Shown one piece after another: positions 21,735-33,024 of a stretch of 64,000 bases of DNA. Under the pieces are notes generated by a model. That model searched no databases and had not been told where the DNA came from. It saw only the letters and a program-made list of their open reading frames with translations. The DNA lies in NCBI GenBank assembly GCA_902806565.1, contig CADCXA010000066.1, forward strand, positions 868,001 through 932,000. The letters run 5' to 3'. Position 1 is the stretch's first letter. Each line of letters begins with the position of its first letter. Source of the stretch: Hypoxylon rubiginosum (lineage: Eukaryota; Ascomycota; Sordariomycetes; Xylariales; Hypoxylaceae). A program made the translations under genes and the position numbers.

Positions 21735-22778
21735 GTAGGGATCATCTTAGGGGACCCGGGGTCTATTCTCTTCTGTATCTGTCAGGTAGATAGTCAGCCT
21801 CGCTCGTTTCTGTACTTCGTATGTCTGACATTCGCTTTGCCTAAACAGTTCTTGCACGCCGCTCTCTACAATGGCATCAGTGAGGTTAAAGTGAAATTGA
21901 TTGATCATAATCAAGCGATGAGGTCATCTTTTCGGTTCGAAATCTATCTTAATAATAAATGTATATAACCCACATGAAGACAAAGATCGTGATATCCAGG
22001 ATTTTGTCGATCGATTAAAATAATTCATCCAATACTTCATCGAAGATCATTTCCGGGATTTTAGGTTTTAAGGCCGAGCGTAAGCTGATAAGTTGCTAGA
22101 AATCAAGACCCGGTTGGTTAGGGATCTACGCTGTATATAGCGAATCCGGTTGATCGTTTTGCTACTCCCCAATTCGGGAGGATTGTGCGAGCTTCACCCT
22201 ATCGAATGCCGTGTAAAGTGGGGTGCGGCACGGGTAGTTAGCGCATCCCGGGGCTACCCGGGGTGCGGAGCTCCTTAAAGCTTAACTGGGCGGAAACTAG
22301 CAGTGGCTGACGCGCCCCCATACCCCTTTACGGGGCACGTCAGCCAGTGCTAGTAGCGGGACTGATCGCCCAACAGGCGGGATGAGGGCTGTGGCACAGC
22401 TATCCCCACGCATGCAGGAACAGGAACGAGCTGATTTGATTGGATAAAGTCATTTTTAAGGGAGTTCTGTAAATCAACATCGTCTTCAACTCTAGTTTCT
22501 GGTTAGGATAGACAGAAAATAACGTCAAGTAACAAGAATGGACTTGAACAGTTCGTCTATTCTTAGATGTAGAGATCTCCATGTTGGCACAAAATGTGTA
22601 TAAGTATCGGTAGGCACTCCTTAAGAACACGAAAAGAACTCATCATCATTACAAACACACAAACAAGTAAATATAGCTTTCAATTACACTCCTACCTTTC
22701 AATATTTCAAACTATTCATCATTCAACCAAAACTCAAACACACAAACTCATACATTTCTGCCAAACACCACATTCAAA
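21735..22778. other. Intergenic with GC-rich palindrome and UTR of next gene
   Basis: The first part is AT-rich 3' flank. 22170-22400 switches to GC-rich sequence containing the inverted repeat listed separately. 22630-22778 is an A/C-rich leader of the next secreted-protein gene, typical of fungal 5' untranslated regions. Confidence 0.4.
22296..22354. repeat. GC-rich inverted repeat
   Basis: Arms 22296-22312 (ACTAGCAGTGGCTGACG) and 22338-22354 are reverse complements with one mismatch, around a loop that itself has CCCC/GGGG pairing. Flanking GGGCG (about 22288) and CGCCC (about 22366) extend the symmetry. The 22200-22270 sequence upstream is also self-complementary (GGGTAG..CTACCC). It looks like a mobile-element terminal structure or a small palindromic repeat. 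Confidence 0.45.
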
Positions 22779-23056
22779 ATGCAGTCATCATTCGCTTCTA
22801 TCCTCCTGGCTGCCGCGGCCCTCATGTCCTCCGCGATGGGCTCGCCCGCCGTCGACGTCGTACAAGCTCGCGGCGACAACCCGCTGCCGGCCAACAGCAA
22901 GCCATATATCTGCAACACTCAGGGTAACTCGGCCGGCACTTCCAACATCAAGGAGGCTCTGAACAAGCTACAAAAAATCGATAAGGGCTGCGCGCCTGGT
23001 AAGAACGGCAAGGCAGTCTGGATGGTCAAGGACAGTAAGGTTTTCGAGTCTATACG

Positions 23057-23090
<34 letters not shown>

Positions 23091-23330
23091 CCCCAATCTT
23101 CACTAAGTTAGGTAGGTACTAACAAGTTCATATCCATAGGCGGCGTTCAGCTTCATATCGGCAGCACCGGCGGCCAACAGATTGGAAACTTCGACTGCAA
23201 GGACCTGGTAACGCCCTTCCAGTACCTACTCGACTACTGCGCTGGCAACGTCAATGGCGACTACCGCGCCGGCGGTTCCGCCTGGGTGCCTGGCTATGAG
23301 GGACGCACTTACGTCTACCCTACGAATTAG
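22779..23330 (+). CDS. Small secreted protein with four cysteines (effector candidate)
   Basis: Two exons, 22779-23034 and 23140-23330, phase 1, 148 residues. The signal peptide MQSSFASILLAAAALMSSAMG is followed by a short pro-segment ending at QARG. The mature part starts near DNPLPANSKPYIC. It has four cysteines, a Lys-rich helix, then VQLHIGSTGGQQIGNFDC and a C-terminal YCAGN..YRAGGSAW..GYEGRTYVY segment rich in Gly and Tyr. The fold may be a small two-disulfide secreted domain. The 105-nt intron contains an unbroken run of 32 C residues (23058-23089), which is unusual. No named family is recognised. The A/C-rich leader and high-GC coding exons suggest good expression. Confidence 0.72.
23058..23089 (+). 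repeat. Poly-C tract (C32) in an intron
   Basis: An uninterrupted run of 32 C, then G and four more C, lies inside the intron of the secreted-protein gene. It is probably length-variable between strains and prone to sequencing error. It is close to the donor (23035) and about 50 nt before the acceptor, so length changes need not affect splice sites. Confidence 0.9.
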
Positions 23331-25030
23331 AATAGCGCGATGTGATTGGGAGTTTTAGGGTGCAACTAGCTGGATGGAGTTTCCTGTAAGACAAGCTTGG
23401 AGATGTATCATAAGTGTCACTCGCTTGGATTGATTTCATTCGATCTTATTTGTATAAGACAGATTCACAGCCTTCAATTTCTCAAGAAAACTTCTTATAA
23501 AAAGATGATAGCTAGCCTCAAGTAAATTTTGCCAAATAGATATCCGCTGAGTGCTGCAGCCGCAGGGCACGTGGGCTTGTATGAATTGTTAGAAATTTTA
23601 AATTTCACTCTCAGCTCCCCTAACAACCGTTATACAAGGGGTATATCCATTCGCTAGTGCATTATGGATGTCTCATCAAGTCGGCGTCTTAAGCAACTCG
23701 ATGAGTTCAGCCCCTGAGTCGCGGAGCTTACCTAAGCCCAGCTAAAGGGAGAAGCTTACTAATCCAGCTAATAGGGGTAGCTTACTAATCAGGCGAAGAG
23801 ATTTTAATTTTTGATTGAACCCTTTGCCCAATCCCTTTCTTACCTATCATCTTATAAGAATTCGTTAACATTGTCTTCTATTCATCTTGATGATAAAAAA
23901 ACGAAGCACCGGATAGTTGCAATCGCTAGCGTTCCGTAGTCCGGGCGGCCACCAAGCTTTGACGATGACGATCTGCCAAAACACACCGTTCTGTAGTTTC
24001 AGCATTCGCGTCATAAACCGACGGTAAGGTGCTGCGCCTCGGCGTGTCAGCCGTTTGTGATTCACCTCGAATCTGTCGTTCATTCTATTCGTTCGCGCAG
24101 CTCGCGAAAATACCAGATAGACGCGACCCTTGCGCCCCGTGCCGCACGCTGGCTTTAGCTACTCTGATGGATGGACATAAAGCTATGCTTTGATGTACAG
24201 CTGGTTGCAGATATTGGTCATTGCAGAGCTTCTTGACCAGCATGTGCTGATAATTCAGGCTAGAATTTTGACAAGCTGCCTAAATTAGCACTAACAGCAT
24301 TTCGACTCCCAAACACACTTGACACACTTGATGTACCGTATACTTGACCTGTAATCACGACCAAAGATGTACGAGCTCTGATCCGACGATGTCGAGAAAG
24401 GTTGTGTCCAAGGGCCAGAGGATCAACATTTGGTGTCGAAAGGCTAGGGGGAATTGGGAAATGAAAAGAGCAAACAGATGTTTGGTCCAGATACCTACTA
24501 TGTAAGTCTACCTTGCCTCGTAATAAATCCAATAATTACCACATCATGTCGTACAGCAGCTAAAACTGTTGGCCGGTTTTTGGTAAGCCACCTTTTGCAC
24601 AGGGATGTTGTTATTCCATCTTAATCCGCCATAGAGAGTGGTGCATACCCCTTTATTACTAGATGCTGAAGACTGCAGTAGTACCAGTACTACTAGTCAG
24701 CTAGTCCGGTACAGAATACTACTTTCTTAAAAAGGCCTTGTCTAAAGAGATACGTACAGTACTTGCTTGTCTTTGTAGTTTAGCAATTTAACTGTTAGCC
24801 GGTGAGGGAACAGGCGGCCATCTATCTAATCATAACCCAGTTGCATGTATTCCAGCACGGACGGGCGTAAGAAGCTGTACCTAACGGCCTGGGATGCGTA
24901 ATAATTACCATCATTCAAAGTTGTAGACAGCGCGACTTGAGACAAAGAATATTTCGTAGTCAAACCATCGCGGTAAAGACAGCCGTTGTGTTCCAGCACT
25001 CTCTCCCAAATCTATCGCCTTCCCGCCACG
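23331..25030. other. Intergenic, no gene recognised
   Basis: 1.7 kb with only short frames. The minus frames 23865-24083 and 24260-24532 have no domain or codon signature that supports them. The last 150 bp are the promoter of the hydrolase pseudogene. Confidence 0.4.
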
Positions 25031-26232
25031 ATGAGCATGAACAGCTCTGCCTTCCTTCCGCTGGCGTTCCTAGTCAACCCGTTTGCCAGCTTCACCTCAG
25101 CCTTTGGCCCAAATGGCATCTCCAATCCTGTCAGCGGCCCATCCACCGGGGGTGGCTCGACCTGCATTTCCGGCGACGTCACGCTATCTATCAATACACC
25201 CGGGACCAAACTTCGTTACGAGGCACCTCAAGATCAGATCAGATGGCCGTAACGGAATCATTCGTCGAGTTGTTCCAGGTAGACTCAACCTTCGCCGCCG
25301 ACGTCGCCGCTGGGGGGCCCAGCGTCATTTCCGGCGACTACAGCATCTTCGTCAAGCTCTGCCTACCCAGTGACCCGGAGATCTTGGCCCAGGTCAAGAC
25401 AGTCCAGCTGTTGACGCACGGAGCCACTCTCGACCACACCTACTGGGATACTTCCCCGGGTTACAGCTACGTCGACGTGGCCGCGGCAGCGGGCTACGCC
25501 ACGCTCTCCTACGATTAGCTGGGCGTGGGCAACTCAGACCACCCGGATCCCATCCAGGTCGTGCAGGCCACCGCCCAGGTCGCCGTCACGCACGCGCTGG
25601 CCGGGCTGCTCCGGGACGCCGAGCTGGGCGGGTACCGCTTCGACAAGGTCGTCGGCGTCGGGCACAGCGCGGGCAGCACGCTGACGCAGGGCGTCACCAC
25701 GCAGTACCCGCGGGACTTCGACGCCGTGATCCTGTCCGGCACGAGCGCCAGCGCGGCCTCGGTCCCGCTCACCATGGCGGCCTTCAACCTCGTCAACGCG
25801 AACGCGGACCCGGCGCCCCGGTTCCGGCACCTGCCCGCCGGTTTCCTGACGCAGCAGTCGGCCGCCGGCATCCAGTTCGCCTTCTACCGGTGGTCGGGCC
25901 TCGACGAGGACGCGTTCCGCCGGCAGGTCGACCGCAAGCAGACCAACACGCTGGGCGTCCTGCTCACGCTCGGCGGCGTCGTGGCGCCGTCGACGGCGTT
26001 CACCGGGCCGGTGGACATCGTCAACGGCGAGAACGACCTCGTCTTCTGCGGCGGCAACTGCCTCTACCCGACGGATCAGAACAGCGCGGCCTTGTCGATA
26101 TTCTACCCGGCGGCGTCGGAGGGTAGCCAGACGTATATCGCGGCGGGGGCTGGACATTCTGTCGCCGCCCACAAGAGTGGGCCGGATAGCTTCAAGCACA
26201 TGATCCAGTTTTTACAGGATAACGGCTTATGA
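25031..26232 (+). pseudogene. Secreted alpha/beta hydrolase, frameshifted and with a nonsense codon
   Basis: The first frame (ATG 25031) encodes a signal-like N-terminus (FLPLAFLVNPFASFTSA) and the start of the hydrolase. At 25232-25241 the pentamer GATCA is tandemly doubled, shifting the frame. Reading resumes at DQMAVTESFVELFQ in frame +1. That frame meets TAG at 25516-25518 (YD-stop-LGVG, where a lid/strand residue is expected; CAG-to-TAG is one explanation) and then stays open to TGA 26230-26232. The catalytic elements survive: GHSAGS nucleophile elbow at about 25660, an acidic NGENDL segment at about 26022-26040 and GAGHS near 26149. Codons remain GC-rich, so inactivation looks recent. 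A sequencing error could mimic one lesion but not both. Confidence 0.75.
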
Positions 26233-27165
26233 TTCCTACTACTATGGCGAGAAGTGGGTATGTAGTGATGATCTAAAAGGGGTTATAAGTTGTTTTTACA
26301 CGCGGTTTTAAAAAGAACCAGATGCGAGGATAAGGCTTTTTAGGTAGCTTTTTCGTTTCTCCTGGTTTCAATTAGCAGTATAAAGATGCATATTAGGTAG
26401 GTATGCGGTTGACCGTTCGTACATCTTCCACCCTAAGGTACCTAAAGGCAGGTGGGTGTCCAGGTAAGTTCACGTATAGTTAACCATATATTAAGTAATA
26501 TCAATACTGCTATGGATTGAAAGTATCCTTCCACTCGTCCCAATGCTTGGGCCCTCCGCAAGTAATAGCGCTATCATATCTTCTATAGAGGACTGTTGGC
26601 GTTCTGGCCATTCATACACTATGCGGGTCCCTCTGAGGCAAGCACAGCATTTGTACAAGCCCTTCCTCGCAGCGGAGGACATAAGAGGCGTTACTCAAGA
26701 ACCATTGGGACTCCAATATCCTTTCAATTAATCATTTCTTACTTCACATCATGATTTTGTGTAAGGCAGTCAAACTAGTATTGTTCAGTATCTGGCATCC
26801 TGGCTGCATTGCATACCTGGTATATAAATTGGGAAGGTATGTTCAATTATACTACTTATACTATCACGAGGCCAAGCATGTAATAAGGAAACAACCATGT
26901 TGTTACGCGGAAAGCTATGAACCTAGGGGGCTACCATGCTCCAGGTATATAAGAGGTAAAGGAGTTTATCTCCTATTATCCCTTATATGGTACTAATAGA
27001 CCTACAACCCTACCTAGACGATAAGGGCTAAGACTTTGACACATACCACCCGTATTGCCCTTAAATACAACATCGATTTCAATACCTGGGTAATGTCTAT
27101 AGAGCCAAGTCCGGTCCACCAATGTCCTAGTGCAGCCGGTATTGCCACAGATGTCTTCTTCATGC
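26233..27165. other. Intergenic, AT-rich in part
   Basis: No supported gene. 26750-27000 has several TATA-like and short repeat stretches. The frames seen are chance-length. Confidence 0.35.
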
Positions 27166-28521
27166 TCAGATTCCAACGAAGTCATGATAAAAAACTTCCG
27201 GCATTTGATGTCGGAAAAATTTCTTGATCATCAATTCCATCTCCTTGACCTTGTCCGACAGTGTGAGAAGTGAAGTAGTAGTTGAGAAATCGTCTATGTT
27301 GTTGACATTAATTGCGCTCAGATGCCAGAATCCCAAATTGAGCTTCGTTCCCAAGTCATTGACGGTATCAATCAATGTGTTGGTTTGGGCGACCAAGTCG
27401 TCTAATTGCAATTGTGGTGTTGCATGAGGAATTGCAATGTTGTTGGTGTTTTGAAGAAGAGTTGTTACCAGTTCTGTCAGGAGATCGAGCTTGGAATTTT
27501 GCAGATCGATCTTTGCTTCCAGTCGCTCGAGCGTGGAGTGTGACTGTAGTCAAACCTCCCCCCTTCTTCCTCCCTTCATGGAGTTAAATCAGGCCACTCG
27601 GCTTCAGCCTCTCTTCTATGCGTAGCGATCAGATTGGCTTTGGCCATTAGTAAAAGATACGGTGTATGAGCTGATATTCGGTGTATTGAGTGAGACCTGA
27701 CAGTGGTCCCTCTCTCCCCCCTCCCCCCTTCTCCTCGGTTTCGTCGATGTCCGCCGCCCACTCGGGGCGGTCAGCAGGTGGCTATTGGCCCGGTCCACCC
27801 GGCGGGGGCACGAGCGTAGGCATTGGTGCCATGGATGACGAGATAATTTCTTTGCACCTTGCAAGTTCGATTTCTCCGGGTCGGATGCTAAGCAGTCATG
27901 CGGACAATCGTATAGTCGACCTTTAAGCTGGTGTTGTAGAAATGTCCTCAGAGCCTTGTTCGTCAGAATCGAAGGGTCATCTTTGATTGCCTGAGCTATA
28001 GCTTTCTGTCCTCGTAAGTAGGAAATCTCTGGCGATGTCTCTTTCCAGCTGATTCGGGCTTGTCCGGGCGTGAATCACTCTTGTTGCTCTGGCTACTAAA
28101 ACGTTGTCAAGTCGGGCTCTTGGTTTCTAGCATTGCCTTATATAGGATGGCACCGTGATAGTTGTTCTCTTAGATGTGATCTGGGTGGCGAAATAGACAT
28201 CCCAAACTCTACGATCATAGCTGTTTGCGAGGGTGGTGTAGTGGAAGCAATATTAGTAGCAAGGGTCGGAGTAGTCCTCTTCTTGCGAGGTGAAGGTGAG
28301 AGTTGCGTGTTAGGTATTCTCTTGTGCTCGGCATGACTGCTAGGAGTAGTTCGAAAAGGATGCCTTTATAGTGTTTCGTTAGGGATGGTCTCGTTATTCA
28401 TATTGGGGTTGTTCACGCTGAATCCCTAATCGAACTCGAAGTCGGGGTCCGGACAGTCAGGCAGTGATGACTGAGATAACGTTAGAGGTTTAGAGCTCAT
28501 TCTGATGCTGAATTCTGGCAT
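27166..28521 (-). pseudogene. Unknown protein gene with RIP-type stop codons
   Basis: On the minus strand one frame can be followed from an ATG at 28521 (MPEFSIRMSSKPLTLSQ) through about 27690. It is interrupted by TAG, TAA, TAA, TAG-TAG and TGA codons, each one C-to-T step away from CAG, CAA or CGA. Between the stops the sequence looks like a real protein: Pro/Ser/Thr-rich with basic patches first, then a conserved-looking block, FTPGQARISW..SYLRGQKAIAQAIKDDPSILTNKALRTFLQ. Downstream, after a CTACAG acceptor-like site near 27548, an open frame (27547-27166) encodes a helical region starting HSTLERLEAKIDLQNSKLDLLTEL. I do not recognise the family; a repeat-borne gene of gag-like or regulatory type is possible. 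Confidence 0.5.
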
Positions 28522-30590
28522 GGTTTGAAATACCGCTGCACACTTCTAGTCCTTTTCCGAGAGTAGAATAGTGTTTGGTATGTGGCTCTCCGCGTATTCA
28601 ATCAGTATCGGTAATATTGTATTCTTAACTTGACGCCGGTTGGCTCCCTTTGACCTATTGAAGACGTAGGGAGTTAGAGTGCAGGGATAGAGCCTAGGCG
28701 GAGGTAAAGTCGAGCACTTGTCTTCGTTAACGTGGATTATTTTGGTAGTTAGGGAGATTTAAGATGTAGAATTTAGATAGGGTGATGATGGGAGTAAAGC
28801 TGACTAGGTTACAGCGCTTTTCTTCATTCAACGGGAGACGTTGTTGGGAGGTAGAATCCAAAATCAAAGGCAAAGCTAAAAGCGCACTTTGCAGCGCTTT
28901 GCATTTACCCTCATTTACACCTGCCATCTTAATAATTACCTACCTACCTAGGTAAGGAAGTTATGTACATAAGGTATGTAGGTAGGCACCTTGTTACTTC
29001 GGCACGTACATGCATCAGGTATGCACATACCACATGCTATTAATCCATTGCACTCTCCATATAAGAGATTTTTACACTTTCCAAATAGCGCAACTATCAC
29101 CAGTACTGTTCAATTCTTAAATGGCCCTACTAGTTACGAAGCAGTTATGGGGTCAAGTACGAGAATGGCAAAGGTTTCGGCTAAAAGCCAAAAGAAGTCT
29201 TCCTTCTTTTTTCATCCAGCCCGGTCATGTTGAATCCATCTCCGACCCTCGTTATTCTTCTAGTATGTTAACGCTGACTAGAAATATTCTCTATCATGCA
29301 GGTTATATATTTTTACTCCAACCTATTACCTTGATCTTAAACAGCTATATACAATATGGCATCCGAGGCAACTGGGAGGTATGAGTATGTACTAATAGTA
29401 AATCTCGCTATGTCTATGAGTACCTGACTCGTAACTGTTGTCCCTTATATTGAATAATAGTATATACTTGGAACGACAATAAAAGCTCAAATGGTAGATG
29501 ATTCAACTCTCTAATAGCGGTAAAAGGTCAATGCTAGAATGAACAGCAAGGAAAACATCCATGCCAGTATCTCTATCTAGGTAGGTCACTCGGTAAGTAG
29601 ATGCAGGTTGGCGTAGAGTCGAATATAATAAGGGGCAATTGCGTTAGCAGCTCAAGAATATGTGGTGACACGAATGCAACTTAAATGCATTTATGAACAG
29701 CTGTGCGACAGCCACTGCATAGGTGGCGTACCATTGCTTCCTTGCGGCTCGTTTTTCATTAAAGACCACGGGCGTGTCTTCATCTCTGAGTCTATCCAAT
29801 CGAGCTACCAACCCGAGGCATTACTGCTACTATCAATGGATGAAAGAATCTCGTCAAGAGGAATCCAAGTCTGATAATTTAAATGGGAGAGAAAATTACA
29901 GCATTAATCTTGTGGCTATCGAAACCAGGAGCTGAAAGCGCGTGCATCTCGGGCAGCCTATCGGCATCTATCCGAGTCGGGCATAAATTCTCGACCCGGA
30001 ATGCGATGCGAAAGGAACATGAAATTTCGGGCCGTTCAGTAGGTGGCACGAAGAAGAAAAAGATGATGAGGTTGGGGATAAGTTATCAGATAAGGTATCC
30101 CCGAATTATGAGGAGTTATGAAGGATTAATGTCACATTTAGCCCACAAGCCCCGAGATAAGGCAATTTCCGGCTAGAAGAGTTTCCGTGGTATTATATTA
30201 AAGTCCGGCTGATGCAAGTTTTAGGGGGGTATGGCGTGCGAGAACATCAACAGGGCTGAGTGGGCGAACGGTGAAACATTAGGATTGCGCAACCTCCCAG
30301 ATTTAGTGATCAAGAGGCACCTTTTGTCAGCAGCTGATGGCTAAGTCAGATGTCATATGGGCGTTTGGACACGCGAAGTTCCAATCATCGCGATACCTAA
30401 AGTAAATAATTGCGTCCGCATCGTCCACGTTAATCCCAACCGGACTCTGATGCAACATCGTTTTTTTCTGTTAGACAGCTACTCACTTAGGCACCTACCT
30501 TAGGTAATTTACACGATCCCGATGATATGATTCATCTCGTTTTTCTCAATAAACTACGCGTTCGTACTACAACATCCCAAGTCCGCATAA
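28522..30590. other. Intergenic region with TACCTAGGTA-type palindromes
   Basis: 2 kb with no recognised gene. Repeated TACCTACCTAGGTA-like sequence lies at 28935-28990, and single copies occur near 29577 and 30490. The final 100 bp are the permease promoter. Confidence 0.4.
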
Positions 30591-32517
30591 ATGGCGTCTT
30601 CGAGCAGTGAAGATAGCCCCTTATTGGGATCGGACTCGGCCTCGATACGGTCATCTTCGGTCCGCAAACTTTCGAACGAGGACGAAGACGGCCCGTCGTC
30701 ACCCCCGGAATTCGGGAATCTCGAGGACGATGTCTTGCCCGAAGAATCTGTCTTGGGCCGGAACATCGACTGGAAGAGCGCCTACATCATCGCCATATCC
30801 CGAGTCATCGGTAGCGGCATCTTCGCCGTCCCGGGCGTTATCCTGACCTCCGTGGGAAGTGTCGGCCTCTCGCTTTCCGTCTGGATTCTTGGAGCTGTGG
30901 TTGTAGCATGCGGACTGGCCGTATCTCTGGAGTACGGATGGTTAGTTGAGCATCGCAAAAAAAAAAGAAAGGGGGGCGCGTGTTTTAAAATAGTACTAAT
31001 GGATTTCTTCCTAACAAAAGCATGCTGCCTCGTTCCGGTGGTGACAAGGTATACCTCGAGTTTACGTATCCCCGGCCTCGCTTCTTCGCCTCCACCATGA
31101 TCGCCGTCCAGGCTGTCCTCCTGGGGTTTACGGCGAGCAACTGCATCATCTTTAGCCAGTACGTGCACTTCGTATTCGACGCCGAGGCCCGAGACTTTTC
31201 AAAGAAGGCCGTAGCGGTGGCGCTCCTCACGGTCATCACCATTATCCACGGCGTTTGGTACAAGGCCGGCATACGCATCCAGAATTTCCTGGGTTGGGTC
31301 AAGGTCGGACTTGTTTTGTTCATGGTGCTCGCCGCGCTCTACGTCGTGATATTTCGGCCCAAGCAGGAAGATGCGGGGAACCAACAGATGGCGTTGCAGT
31401 CCTGGGAGGGACTATGGGAAGGGAGCGACTGGAATCTTGGGACTCTCGCAACTTCGCTCTTCAAGGTCTTCTACTCCTACGCTGGCCTGTCGAATCTCAA
31501 CAATGTCATGAACGAGGTCAAAGACCCTGTCAGGACCTTGAAATCCGTGTCTCTCACAGCCCTTGTTACGGCGTGCCTCCTCTACCTGCTTGCTAATCTC
31601 GCCTATTTCGCGGTAGTGCCTATTGATGATATAAAGAAGAGTGGCCAGCTAGTCTCGGCTCTCTTCTTCGAGCGGACTTTTGGCCCCAATGTCGGGAAGA
31701 GATTCCTGCCTCTGGCTGTTGCGCTTTCAGCGGGAGGTAACGTGATGGTAGTTACCTTTGCACTTGTAAGTCTCTTATTTCTTCGAACAAGACATACGAA
31801 AATGTGAAATATAGAGCCTGACGGATTCCAGGCGCGTCTCAACCAGGAAATTGCCCGTGCAGGATTTTTGCCCTTCTCGAGATACCTGTCCTCATCGAAG
31901 CCCTTTAACGCGCCGCTGGGCGGTCTCATCGTGCACTATATCCCCTCCGTTCTCGTAATTGTCCTTCCGCCGTCAGGCGAGGTATACTCTTTCATACTTG
32001 AGGTGGAAGGTTACCCGGGACAAGTATTTGCGCTCGCAACGTCAATAGGGCTCATTTGGCTACGCTATAAGCGGCCAGATTTGAAGAGGCCATTTAAAGG
32101 TATTGTATCTCTTCCTCCTCGGTTTCTTTGTTTACTAAAATATCCCAAGCTTGGATTCCGGCCGTCATCTTCAGAACTCTACTATGCTTCTGTCTTCTCG
32201 CGGCGCCCTTCTTCCCACCGTCACATCCGAAACCCGGCGGTCTCTTCTACGCGACGTACGCCATAGTCGGAGTTGGCATGTAAGTAGTAGCTCTTCCTGA
32301 GAATATGGGATGTGCAAGGCACCGATTCGGTAAGTTAATTTCTAATCACGGAGGCTTACAAATTCGCAGACTTCTGTTCGGCGTGGTATATTGGCTGGTG
32401 TGGACAGTCATATTACCCCGACTCGGTCGATACAGGCTCGAGGAAAAAGGTGACGTGCTAGACGATGGGACGGCTATTACCGTGCTGACACGCGTGCCTG
32501 TGGATGAGGTTGAGTAA
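30591..32517 (+). CDS. MUP1: High-affinity methionine permease (MUP1-like, APC superfamily)
   Basis: A plasma-membrane amino acid transporter of the YAT/LAT-like group; in yeast Mup1 takes up methionine and cysteine. Five exons: 30591-30940, 31021-31765, 31832-32099, 32150-32279 and 32370-32517; all phases close, 546 residues. The N-terminal 60 residues are acidic and Ser-rich (cytosolic, probable endocytosis control). TM1 carries the APC substrate-binding motif SRVIGSGIFAVPG. TM6 has FKVFYSYAGLSNLNNVMNEVKDP, the permease signature. About 12 membrane segments are visible, ending with LLFGVVYWLVWTVILPRLG and a short charged tail. The name is by family resemblance; a methionine substrate is likely but cannot be proved from sequence. 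It lies 2.2 kb from MET1 with one gene between them, both linked to sulfur metabolism. Confidence 0.85.
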
Positions 32518-33024
32518 TCGTTCCGAAGCTCAGGGCTGGGACGCAATATTTAACAAGGATTGTGCAACATGCCTATACTAAAATGCATGCAATGGTATAC
32601 GGGATTGGGACTTGACAACGTATGATAGACGCCGGATGACAAATAGACTAGGATTTCTAATCAGTGCCCCCCAACTGGAGTTCTAGATGCATGATGCCGG
32701 TACTCGTGTTAATCGCTGGGCGCATGACGTCCTGTCACGGAGCTCACAAGCTATTGTCGCAACCCTAAGGTGACGATTGCGTGCTTGCGGGGAAGCTTGG
32801 AGCTACTACCTCTCCCTAACTTGGGAGGTCATACAATGAATCGCTGATAAGTATATATGAGGTCGCATCCTGATGTTCCAATGGCTCCCAATGAAGCAAC
32901 CGACCTGCCCGACAGAGAACTATATAAGGACCAAGACCGAAAGCCGCCACTGACTCGATACTATTAACATTATTGACGCATACCCGAGAGCTATATTTGT
33001 GCTTGCGATACAAAGAAACACACG
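32518..33024. other. Intergenic between permease and AsaB-like gene
   Basis: About 500 bp: 3' flank of the permease and promoter of the next plus-strand gene. No features recognised. Confidence 0.35.

Noticed and set aside
25534..26199. Minus-strand 221-codon Arg-rich frame
   Set aside because: Shadow of the GC-rich alpha/beta hydrolase coding strand, with typical Arg/Val/Glu bias.
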